From MWDV01 sp964634255 (GTDB lineage: Bacteria; Verrucomicrobiota; Verrucomicrobiia; Limisphaerales; MWDV01), in the NCBI GenBank assembly GCA_964634255.1, contig CAZWJC010000091.1, positions 1 to 23,141 on the forward strand: a stretch of 23,141 nt of DNA, written 5' to 3'. The first letter of the stretch is position 1. Every line of letters begins with the position of its first letter. Shown here piece after piece: positions 14,865 to 22,706 of the stretch. Below the pieces are notes generated by a model. The model was not told the origin of the DNA. It saw nothing but the letters and a program-made list of their open reading frames with translations, and did no database searches. Both the position numbers and the translations under genes were made by a program.

Positions 14865-17800
14865 ATGATCACTCACTATCGCCGCCTCACCATCGCGCTC
14901 GTTCTCTCATTGGCCACCACGCTTTCGGCGGCGACCCGTTACGTGGACGCAAACAGCGCCGCGCCCACGCCGCCCTACACCAACTGGGCCACCGCCGCCC
15001 AGGTAATCCAAGATGCCGTGGATGCGGCCGAATCGGGCGACGAGATTGTAGTCACCAATGGGGTTTACGCCACCGGTGGGCGGGCGGTGTATGGCATGCT
15101 GACCAATCGAGTGGCCGTGACCAAACCTCTGACCCTGCGCAGTATCAATGGTTCGGAGTTCACCGTCATCCGAGGCCATCAAATCCCCGGTTCAACCAAT
15201 GGCGATGCGGCAATTCGGTGTTTGTATCTGGCCAACGGGGCGGTTTTTTCTGGCTTCACGTTAACTGGCGGGGCCACGAGGAATTCCGGAGATGCATGGG
15301 ATGAATGTTCTGGTGGTGGAGTTTGGTGTGTTTCAACCAACGCCGTGGTGACCAACTGCACTCTCACCGGCAATTCGGCGAGCCGCGGCGGCGGGGCATG
15401 CGGCGGGACACTGAACCGCTGCACGCTGAGCGGTAACTCAGCCGGATTATCCGGCGGCGGGGCAGTTTTCAGCACACTCAACCACTGCAAGCTGACGGGC
15501 AATTCAGCCAACTGGAATGGCGGCGGCGCAAACGAAGCCACGCTCAACAACTGCACGTTGCACGACAATTCGGCCGGAGACTCCGGCGGCGGAGCAGACT
15601 ACGCCGAGCTCCACAACTGCACACTGACCGGCAATTCGGCCTACGCCGGCGGTGGGGCATATGACTGCGAACTCCGCACCTGCACACTCACCGGCAATTC
15701 AGCCTACGTTGGCGGCGGGGCAAAGGGCGGCAACCTCCACAACTGCACGCTGACCAGGAATTCGGCCGCCGACTCCGGCGGCGGGGCATACGACGGCACG
15801 CTCAACAACTGCATGCTGACTGGTAATTCGGCCGGAGACTTTGGCGGTGGGGTACATTCCAGCACGCTCAACAACTGCACGCTAACCGACAATTCGGCCG
15901 GAGAGTACGGCGGCGGGGCATGCCGCGGAACCCTGAACAACTGCATCGTCTACTACAACCACGCATTCTGGGAGAACAATTACTCAGGAAGTTACCTGAG
16001 TTATTGTTCTACAACACCACTACCTTTGGGCGTCGGGAACTTGACAGCAGAACCGCAACTTGCCAGTCCCGCACATCTGAGCGCTGGATCGCCCTGTCGT
16101 AGTACGGGCAGCGCAGCTTACACCACGGGCATGGATATTGACGGGGACGCCTGGGCGTTGCCGCCCTCCATCGGTTGCGATGAATACCGGACCGGAGCGA
16201 TGACCGGGCCGCTGACGGTCAGTATCCGCGTAGCGTTTACCAACGTCGCCGTAGGATTCCCCGTAGCATTGACGGCGTGTATCGAGGGAAGGGCGAGCGC
16301 CAACGCGTGGAATTTCGGTGATGACGTGGTGGTGAGTAACCGGCCGTACGCATCTCATGCGTGGGCGAGCCCGGGAGAGTACGAAGTGGTGTTCACCGTA
16401 TATAACGAGAGCGCGCCGATGGGCGTAAGCGCGACCCAGACGGTGCAGGTGGTGATGCAGCCGGTGCATCATGTGGCCCTGGTTAGCAACAATCCGCAAA
16501 CGCCCTACGGCTCTTGGGCCACAGCGGCGCGAACCATTCAGGAGGCGGTGGATGCGGCTGTGGTGCCAGGGGCGTTGGTGTTGGTAACCAACGGCGTTTA
16601 CACGACCGGCGGGCGAGCGGTGCACGAAACGATGACGAACCGCGTGGCGGTGGACAAACCTGTGATTCTCCGAAGTGTCAACGGTCCGGAGTCCACCGTC
16701 ATTCTGGGATTCCAACTGCCGGACAAAACCAATGGCGACGGGGCAATCCGGTGCGTGTATCTGACCAATGGTGCGTGTCTGAGTGGATTCACGTTGAAGA
16801 ATGGAGCGACGCGAAATGATTGGAATGAAATTGGTTGGAATAATTTCCGCCAGCACACGGGTGGGGGGGCATGGTGTGAGTCTGGAGAGGCCGTGATCAC
16901 CAACTGTACGTTGGCCGACAATTCGGCGAAGAGCGGCGGCGGCGGGGCCTATTCTGGCACACTCATCAACTGCACTTTGACCGGCAATTCGGCCGTCGAG
17001 GGCGGGGGAACGAGCTACAGCACGCTCAACCACTGTACTCTTAAAAAGAACTCTGCCACGGCGGGAGGCGGCGGCGCAACCCAGTGCCTACTCACCTATT
17101 GCACGCTAACCGGCAATTCAGCCTACACCGGCGGCGGCGCGTCTTGGAGCACGCTAAGCCACTGCACGCTCACCGGCAACTCCGCCAAGGACGGCGGCGG
17201 CGGAACATCCTCCGGGAATCTGGACAGCTGCGTGTTGAGGGACAATTCAGCTCTGCACGGCGGGGGGGCGAACAGCTGCAACCTCATCAATTGCACGCTA
17301 TCCGGGAACTCGGCTAGTTCCGACGGTGGCGGAGCGTACGGCTGCGGGCTCAACAACTGCACCCTCACGCGTAATTCGGCAAACACCTCTGGCGGAGGGG
17401 CAACATACGGTGTGCTCGCGAACTCCATAGCGTATTACAATTCCGCGCCCTCAGGCTCAAACTACTCTGAGGCCATGTTGATTTACTGTTGCGCAGCTCC
17501 TCTCTACGGAACCGCATTTGGCAGCATCTACAACGAACCGATGTTTGTGGACATCGAGAGTGGCAACTTACGCCTACAACCCAACTCCCCCTGCATCAAC
17601 ACCGGCCAAAATGCTAACGCGACCACGTCGACAGACTTGGACGACACCCCTCGCATCGTTGGCGGCACTGTGGATATGGGCGCGTACGAGTTCCAGTCGC
17701 CGGCCAGCACGCTGTCCTACGCCTGGCTACAGCAGTTCAACCTGCCTACCGATGGCTCGGCGGATTTCGCGGACGCCGATTTGGACGGCCACAACAACTG

Positions 17801-18077
17801 GCAGGAATGGCGGGCGGACACGGTGCCCACCAACGCCTTGTCCCGGCTGGCCGTGCATGCACCTACGAACACACCGACCGGGTTGACCGTGACTTGGCAG
17901 AGCGTGGTGTCGCGACGCTACTCCCTGGAGCGCAGCACCAATCTGGCAAATGTCCCGGCGATGTTGACGCTGGCCACAAACATTCCGGGCCAATCCGGCA
18001 CGACGACCTTCACCGACACCACCGCCACCAACAGCGGGCCGTATTTCTACCGCATCGGCGTTTGGGAGTATGAGTAA
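14865..18077 (+). CDS. Secreted, internally duplicated right-handed beta-helix protein with PKD-like domain
   Basis: 1070-residue exported protein. The signal peptide ends near residue 22 (ALVLSLATTLSA-A). Two homologous halves each start with a YVDANS/VALVSNN...WATAA...IQ(D/E)AVDAA...VTNGVY(A/T)TGGRAV segment and a SGFTL(T/K)..GATRN strand. Each half then has a tandem array: nine coils at residues 163-357 and eight at 679-851. The coils are 21-22 residues with the pattern NCTLxxNSAxxGGGAxxxxL and end in a YYN cap. Between the halves (about 448-532) lies a PKD-like domain (NFGDDVVVSNRPYASHAWASPGEY in two pieces). The first half closes with DIDGDAWALPPSIGCDEY. The second closes with the choice-of-anchor-Q-like DLDDTPRIVGGTVDMGAYEF. 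The C-terminus has a calcium-loop-like DADLDGHNNWQEW, then LERSTNL and FYRIGV. The coil pattern resembles chlamydial polymorphic membrane protein repeats. No catalytic residues are recognised; adhesion or a surface-layer role is speculative. Confidence 0.88.
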   Translation: MITHYRRLTIALVLSLATTLSAATRYVDANSAAPTPPYTNWATAAQVIQDAVDAAESGDEIVVTNGVYATGGRAVYGMLTNRVAVTKPLTLRSINGSEFTVIRGHQIPGSTNGDAAIRCLYLANGAVFSGFTLTGGATRNSGDAWDECSGGGVWCVSTNAVVTNCTLTGNSASRGGGACGGTLNRCTLSGNSAGLSGGGAVFSTLNHCKLTGNSANWNGGGANEATLNNCTLHDNSAGDSGGGADYAELHNCTLTGNSAYAGGGAYDCELRTCTLTGNSAYVGGGAKGGNLHNCTLTRNSAADSGGGAYDGTLNNCMLTGNSAGDFGGGVHSSTLNNCTLTDNSAGEYGGGACRGTLNNCIVYYNHAFWENNYSGSYLSYCSTTPLPLGVGNLTAEPQLASPAHLSAGSPCRSTGSAAYTTGMDIDGDAWALPPSIGCDEYRTGAMTGPLTVSIRVAFTNVAVGFPVALTACIEGRASANAWNFGDDVVVSNRPYASHAWASPGEYEVVFTVYNESAPMGVSATQTVQVVMQPVHHVALVSNNPQTPYGSWATAARTIQEAVDAAVVPGALVLVTNGVYTTGGRAVHETMTNRVAVDKPVILRSVNGPESTVILGFQLPDKTNGDGAIRCVYLTNGACLSGFTLKNGATRNDWNEIGWNNFRQHTGGGAWCESGEAVITNCTLADNSAKSGGGGAYSGTLINCTLTGNSAVEGGGTSYSTLNHCTLKKNSATAGGGGATQCLLTYCTLTGNSAYTGGGASWSTLSHCTLTGNSAKDGGGGTSSGNLDSCVLRDNSALHGGGANSCNLINCTLSGNSASSDGGGAYGCGLNNCTLTRNSANTSGGGATYGVLANSIAYYNSAPSGSNYSEAMLIYCCAAPLYGTAFGSIYNEPMFVDIESGNLRLQPNSPCINTGQNANATTSTDLDDTPRIVGGTVDMGAYEFQSPASTLSYAWLQQFNLPTDGSADFADADLDGHNNWQEWRADTVPTNALSRLAVHAPTNTPTGLTVTWQSVVSRRYSLERSTNLANVPAMLTLATNIPGQSGTTTFTDTTATNSGPYFYRIGVWEYE
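15351..15935 (+). repeat. In-frame tandem repeat array 1 (nine beta-helix coils)
   Basis: Nine direct repeats of 63-66 bp. They share near-identical stretches such as AACTGCACGCTGACCGGCAA and TTCGGCC, followed by GGCGGCGGGGCA. They encode one helix coil each, start at ACCAACTGC and are followed by the cap codons AACAACTGCATC. DNA identity within conserved blocks is high even at third codon positions, which points to recent duplication or gene conversion. This is coding repeat DNA, not a CRISPR array: units are contiguous and have no unique spacers. Confidence 0.88.
16899..17417 (+). repeat. In-frame tandem repeat array 2 (eight beta-helix coils)
   Basis: Eight repeats of 63-66 bp encoding coils related to those of array 1 and starting at ACCAACTGT. 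Units are somewhat more divergent (for example KKNSATAGGGGA and RDNSALHGGGA variants), but each keeps the Cys, the NSA turn and the GGG(A/T) stretch. The cap coil has Ser in place of Cys (ANSIAYYN). Confidence 0.85.
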
Positions 18078-18263
18078 TCGGGAGAAGCTGCCTGTGGGAA
18101 GCCTGCGGCCTGGGGTTAGCGCTCCGTCGCGACGTCAGGGACGGTTTTCGTGAACGGTAATTCGCGTTTCGCCCGGGCATCCGCCACAGAACGAAGACCG
18201 GGTCCATTGCCTCAAAGTGGCGACGGCAGTCTGGGACGCGTCAGCCTTGCGGCGAATCCGCCC

Positions 18264-18292
18264 TTGACCAGTGGGCAGAACGGGAGTTTGAT
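18264..18292 (+). promoter_or_regulatory. Candidate sigma-70 promoter of the beta-propeller / phosphatase operon
   Basis: TTGACC (18264-18269), exactly 17 nt, then TTTGAT (18287-18292) match the consensus at 5/6 and 4/6 positions. A start near 18299 would give a leader of about 23 nt with the Shine-Dalgarno GGGAG at 18312-18316, before the ATG at 18322. It lies in the 244-bp gap after the beta-helix gene. Confidence 0.45.
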
Positions 18293-18321
18293 AGCGATGG
18301 AACCAAATCGTGGGAGTGCCA

Positions 18322-21300
18322 ATGAAAACCGTTTTCTATTCCGCGAGGAAGCTGAGCTTGGTTGGTTGCGTGGCTTGGCTCCTCTGCGCCGCATCTGCCG
18401 TGGCCGAAGTGCCGGTCATCGAGTCCATTCAGGTCCGGGACACCAATCTCGTTGTGACTGCCCTCGTCCCGGCGGGTCATCTGCGGCTCACCCTGGAAGC
18501 GCGGGATCGTCTACGCGAGGGGACATGGTCGCCGGTGGCGGTGCGGCGACTCAGCGGGCGGGCCGAGACCGTCACCTTCCAGGTGGACCGAACAAGAGAC
18601 TCCGCCGTGTTGCGCGTGCGTGCGGACGTCACCGAGCCTTTGCCGGCAGCCTTTTACGCAGGCACCAATGTCTTTGCCGCTGCCCCCAGTTCTGAGGGGC
18701 GCAACGTATTGACTTTCGACGGCGCGACTGGCGTTCCGGCAAGTGGGGCAGCGGAGACTTCGCGCGAGGTGGCTGAATCCGACATTTGGCGGCTCGAAGG
18801 CGACACGCTTTATTTCTTCAACCAATACCGCGGTCTGCAGGTCATTGATGTATCCAAACCGGATGCGGCCTCGTTGCGCGGCACACTGAACCTCCCCGCG
18901 GCGGGCGAGCAGATGTACGTGCTGCCTCCGGACCACGTCGTGTTGCTCACGCGAGGACAGTGCAGTAGCTACGGTCTGTACTCTGGTGGTGTGAATCAAA
19001 GCGAGGTGCTGATCGTGGCCGTAAACCAGGGCGTGCCGGCGATCGTCACGAACCTTCCTGTGGCGGGCACGATTACGGAAAGCCGCATGGTCGGCACCGC
19101 CCTTTACGTCGCCTCGCAGACCACGCGCCAGGTGACTGGTGCGGACGGGACCACGTGGGAATGGGGCACGGAGATCGCCTCGTTTGATCTCGCGCAACCG
19201 GGAGCGCCGGCGTGTCGTTCCAAGCTATGGTATCCGGGATATGGCCATGTGATTCATGCGACCGACACCTACCTCTTTGCCGTCACGCAGGACACCGCGA
19301 ACTGGCGGCAATCCCACGTGCAGGTCATCGACATCACATCCCTGGACGGGACGATGGCCGCCTATGCCACGCTCACGCCGGCTGGACGCGTGGCCGACAA
19401 GTTCAAGCTCGATTGGACCGCCGGCGTGTTCTCGATTATCTCCGAAGTATCCGCCAGCCCGCTCGTGACGAAACTGGAGACGTTTCGGCTGCCGGATCCC
19501 CGCACCCTGCCGCCGCTGGCTTACGTGAAACTGGGCGAGGTCGAGTTGGGCCACGGTGAACGCCTCTTCGCCACGCGGTTTGACTACCCGCGGGCCTACG
19601 TCGTCACCTTCCTGCAAATTGATCCCTTGTGGGTGGTGGACCTGAGCGATCCGGCGCGGCCGAAGGTTTCCGGAGAACTGCAAGTCCCCGGGTGGTCCAC
19701 TTACATCCACCCGCGGGGCAACCAGCTTGTGGCCGTGGGCGTGGAGACCAACCGCACCACAGTCTCGTTGTTCGATGTGGCGGATCCGAGCCATCCGGCT
19801 CTGCTGAGCCGGGCGCAACTGGGCAGTCAGTATTCCTACAGCGAGGCGAACAACGACGAGAAGGCGTTCACGGTGCTGGACGATGCCGGCTTGATCCTGT
19901 TGCCCGTGCAGGGATACACGGATGCCGGATATGCCTCATGGGTGCAGTTGATTGATCTGGGCGCAGATGCGCTTACGGTTCGCGGACGGATCGAACACAG
20001 CTTGACGCCGCGCCGAGCCACAGCCCATCGCGATCGCATCATCTCGGTATCCGGTGTTGAGTTGCTGAGCGTGGATGCAACGGATCGCGAGCATCCGAAA
20101 TTGACGGGACGGCTTGATCTCGCGTGGCCAATCAACCGAGTGCTGCTCGCGAATGATTACCTCATCGAGCTCACCACGGGCAACTACTGGGATCTACAAT
20201 CTCGGCCTGTGGCCCGGGTCGCGTCCACGCTCAGCCCTGACATGGTGTTGGCAACGTTGCATTTGACCAACGCGCCGGTTGTAGGCGCGGTGGTGCGGGA
20301 CGATCGTCTGTATCTGGCCCAGGCAAACACTTCTGGCGGCCTCATCCTGTACGGCGGAACGAACGCCCTTTCGGGCAACACGCTTTGGCTTACGGTGGTG
20401 GATTTGTCGCATCTGCCCGCCTTGTCGGTTCTCGGTGAGACGGCGGTGGCCACCGAGCCACTGAGCTGGAATGCGGAACTGACCCCGCTCTGGCTGGGGC
20501 CTGACTTACTGGTCTGGGTCGGCGGGTCGAGCGACAACTTCTATTGGTGGGGACCGTGGGATGTGGTTCCACTCGGAGGCCCGGTGGGGATTGGCGGTTG
20601 GTACTGGCCCAACAGGCAAGCGGGCGGCGGTGGGCGGTTGTTTGCCTTCGATGTCAGCGGGTCGCCGGCCTGGCGTTCGGAAGTGGACCTGACCACCACC
20701 GGTTGGTGGAGCTTCAGCAAACCCTTCGCCGCCGACGGGCGCGTTTACCTGAGCCATCAGAGTTTCGTCGAGTTGGTCACCACGAACGGCGCCGCGACGA
20801 ACTCGCCGTTTGGCTGCATCGTACCATGGCCGACAGCCTATCAACGCTCCTTCCTCGACGTGGTGGACTATGCTGATCCGGACCATCCTACCGTGCGCCC
20901 GCCGGTGAGCCTGCCTGGCACCTTGCAGGGTATTTCGCATGGCGGGGCGTTGCTTTACACGATCGGATTCCACAGCACTTCGACGAACTTGTACGACGGG
21001 GCCGAGGCCCTCGATGCGAGTGCTTATGACGGTGTCGCAGTGCATTTCGTGGATTCGCTGTCGCTCTCGAATGTCTGGCAACACCCGATGGTGGTGACCG
21101 GCACAAATATCTTCCTCGGACGCGCGCAAACGTATTACGGCGCCGACAACTCGGACTCACCCGTATTGGAAACCTGGGCGCTGTCCAGTGTGGGACGGTT
21201 CACAAGGCTCGGGAGCGTTAAACTGCTCGGGGCGGCCTCGGACCTCGTCACGTTCCCCGGGTTGCTGGCAGCGCAGTTGGACTGGACGCGCGTGCAGGTT

Positions 21301-21459
21301 TTCGACACTTCGGATGCCGCGGCGCTGCGGCAGGTGGGGGAAGGTCCGGTGGCGGGCTGCCTGAATTTTAACCTTGGCCATGCCGACGCCGCATTTGCGC
21401 AGGCTTTGTGGTTACCTCTCGACTTCAACGGGGTGACGCGCGTTGGACTCTCGCCTTGA
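18322..21459 (+). CDS. Secreted beta-propeller domain protein (COG4880/PF09826-like) with long C-terminal extension
   Basis: 1045-residue exported protein. ATG 18322 has Shine-Dalgarno GGGAG 5 nt upstream and gives a signal peptide (VGCVAWLLCAASAVA, cleavage before EVPVIES); a GTG at 18310 is less likely. Residues about 30-110 look like a small beta-sandwich. From about 150 to 530 the chain follows the secreted beta-propeller family: ESDIWRLEGDTLYFF, GLQVIDVSKPD, TESRMVGTALYVAS, WVVDLSDPARPKVSGELQVP, GWSTYIHP, VSLFDVADPSHPALL, SYSEANNDEKAFTVLDDAGL. Family members I know of are roughly 600-700 residues. Here about 500 more follow, with further strand-rich, Trp/Tyr-rich repeats (VVDLSHLPALSVLGE, VVDYADPDHPTV, VFDTSDAAALRQVGE), probably a second propeller. 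No enzyme motif is seen; function is unknown. The TGA is directly followed by the next gene's ATG. Confidence 0.85.
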   Translation: MKTVFYSARKLSLVGCVAWLLCAASAVAEVPVIESIQVRDTNLVVTALVPAGHLRLTLEARDRLREGTWSPVAVRRLSGRAETVTFQVDRTRDSAVLRVRADVTEPLPAAFYAGTNVFAAAPSSEGRNVLTFDGATGVPASGAAETSREVAESDIWRLEGDTLYFFNQYRGLQVIDVSKPDAASLRGTLNLPAAGEQMYVLPPDHVVLLTRGQCSSYGLYSGGVNQSEVLIVAVNQGVPAIVTNLPVAGTITESRMVGTALYVASQTTRQVTGADGTTWEWGTEIASFDLAQPGAPACRSKLWYPGYGHVIHATDTYLFAVTQDTANWRQSHVQVIDITSLDGTMAAYATLTPAGRVADKFKLDWTAGVFSIISEVSASPLVTKLETFRLPDPRTLPPLAYVKLGEVELGHGERLFATRFDYPRAYVVTFLQIDPLWVVDLSDPARPKVSGELQVPGWSTYIHPRGNQLVAVGVETNRTTVSLFDVADPSHPALLSRAQLGSQYSYSEANNDEKAFTVLDDAGLILLPVQGYTDAGYASWVQLIDLGADALTVRGRIEHSLTPRRATAHRDRIISVSGVELLSVDATDREHPKLTGRLDLAWPINRVLLANDYLIELTTGNYWDLQSRPVARVASTLSPDMVLATLHLTNAPVVGAVVRDDRLYLAQANTSGGLILYGGTNALSGNTLWLTVVDLSHLPALSVLGETAVATEPLSWNAELTPLWLGPDLLVWVGGSSDNFYWWGPWDVVPLGGPVGIGGWYWPNRQAGGGGRLFAFDVSGSPAWRSEVDLTTTGWWSFSKPFAADGRVYLSHQSFVELVTTNGAATNSPFGCIVPWPTAYQRSFLDVVDYADPDHPTVRPPVSLPGTLQGISHGGALLYTIGFHSTSTNLYDGAEALDASAYDGVAVHFVDSLSLSNVWQHPMVVTGTNIFLGRAQTYYGADNSDSPVLETWALSSVGRFTRLGSVKLLGAASDLVTFPGLLAAQLDWTRVQVFDTSDAAALRQVGEGPVAGCLNFNLGHADAAFAQALWLPLDFNGVTRVGLSP

Positions 21460-22608
21460 ATGAATGCCAACGTTCCCGGCACGAACGTTTCTTTCCTGGC
21501 GGACTTTGATGCCCCCGGGCTCCTGAATCTGCTGGCCGATGGCGTCTATCTCACCGACACCGACCGCCGCGTAGTTTTCTGGAACCGCGCGGCGGAGCGT
21601 ATAACAGGCTGGGGCGCGGCTGAGGTGGTGGGCCGGTGTTGTCGAGAGAATATCCTGATGCACGTGGACAGGGATGGCCATGCGCTTTGCGGCCACGAAC
21701 ACTGCCCCTTGCACCGCAGCATTGTGACAGGTCTGCCCAGTTCCGAACCCATGTTGGTGTTTGCCCAGAACAAGCAGGGTGGCCGCTTGCCGGTGGAGGT
21801 GACGGTGTCGCCCGTGCGCAATCGCGCGGGAGAAATCGTCGGCGGCATCGAGGTATTTCGTGATCTCACGGAAGGGATGCAGGATCAGTTGCGGGCCCGG
21901 AAGATTCAGGAACTTGCGATGGGTTGCGCGTTGCCGGCGGACGCTCGTGTCAGCATCCAAATGTGCTGCGAGCCGCGGGATGTCGTGGGTGGGGATTTCT
22001 ACCGCGTCGAGAGGCTGAGCGCGGATGTCTATGCCGTGCTGGTAGCCGACGCGATGGGGCATGGGGTGGCTGCTGCGCTTTACACCATGCTGCTGCGCTC
22101 GTTATGGGATGACCATCGGGCGGACCTGGAATCGCCCGAATGCTTCATGGGCATCCTCAACCAACGCCTGCATGCCTTGGTTCGGGACGAAGGCTACTTC
22201 GGGACCGCGGTGTGTGTGAGGTATGACGCCGCCACAGGAGAACTACGCTGCGTCCGCGCCGGGCACCCAGCCCCGCTGCTGTTTCGCGCAGCCGGCGGAG
22301 TCGAGACGCTTGGTCGTGCGAATCCCGCGCTGGGGTTGTTCCCCGAAAGCCGGTACCAGACCACGGTCGCGCGGCTCAATCCGGGTGATGCTCTGCTGTT
22401 GTTTACTGATGGCGCCACGGAAATCTTCAACGCACGGGAACAGGAGCTCGGCGCCGAGGGGCTCAAGCAACTCATCGGTGAGCAGTGGGCGAGAAGTACT
22501 GGCTTCGGCTTCGATCTTGAGCGAATCGAAGAGCGGTTGCTCTGTTTCAGCAACCAGATTCGCCTGCCGGATGACCTGACCATGGTTCGACTTTGTCGGA
22601 CGGCGTAG
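21460..22608 (+). CDS. PAS-domain SpoIIE/RsbU-type serine phosphatase
   Basis: 382-residue cytoplasmic regulator. The PAS domain (about 20-137) includes LADGVYLTDTDRRVVFWNRAAERITGW (seen as two strands and a helix) and an unusual insert LCGHEHCPLH (C77, C82, H79, H81, H85). A short linker helix leads to the PP2C-like SpoIIE domain (about 155-382). Its metal-binding acids are D179 in VGGDFY, D197 in VADAMGHGVAAALYT, D317 in LLFTDGATEI and D371/D372 in PDDLTMV. Such phosphatases usually dephosphorylate anti-sigma-factor antagonists (partner switching). No antagonist or anti-sigma gene is adjacent. ATG 21460 abuts the preceding TGA with no spacing and has no Shine-Dalgarno of its own, so translation is probably coupled to the propeller gene. 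Confidence 0.92.
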   Translation: MNANVPGTNVSFLADFDAPGLLNLLADGVYLTDTDRRVVFWNRAAERITGWGAAEVVGRCCRENILMHVDRDGHALCGHEHCPLHRSIVTGLPSSEPMLVFAQNKQGGRLPVEVTVSPVRNRAGEIVGGIEVFRDLTEGMQDQLRARKIQELAMGCALPADARVSIQMCCEPRDVVGGDFYRVERLSADVYAVLVADAMGHGVAAALYTMLLRSLWDDHRADLESPECFMGILNQRLHALVRDEGYFGTAVCVRYDAATGELRCVRAGHPAPLLFRAAGGVETLGRANPALGLFPESRYQTTVARLNPGDALLLFTDGATEIFNAREQELGAEGLKQLIGEQWARSTGFGFDLERIEERLLCFSNQIRLPDDLTMVRLCRTA

Positions 22609-22632
22609 CGCTGAGTATGACGTGCGAGGACT

Positions 22633-22663
22633 AAACCGCAGAGGACGCAGCGGTTTGGCGTCC
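22633..22663. terminator. Alternative hairpins between convergent genes (possible bidirectional terminator)
   Basis: AAACCGC (22633-22639) pairs with GCGGTTT (22650-22656). The overlapping pair GGACGC (22643-22648) / GCGTCC (22658-22663) is mutually exclusive with it. The first stem has A's on one side and T's on the other, so it could end transcription from both convergent genes in the 98-bp gap. The loops are 9-10 nt, longer than in typical terminators. Confidence 0.35.
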
Positions 22664-22706
22664 CCGTTGACGCAGCGTGTGGCCTGAATTTCAGCATCCC
22701 CGACAG

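Noticed and set aside
16020..17033. 337-codon minus-strand frame within the beta-helix gene
   Set aside because: No recognisable motifs and Arg/His-rich composition. It lies opposite a continuous plus-strand coding frame with clear repeat structure.
15351..17417. Regularly spaced repeats resembling a CRISPR array
   Set aside because: Units are contiguous, in frame and encode beta-helix coils. There are no unique spacers, leader or cas genes.
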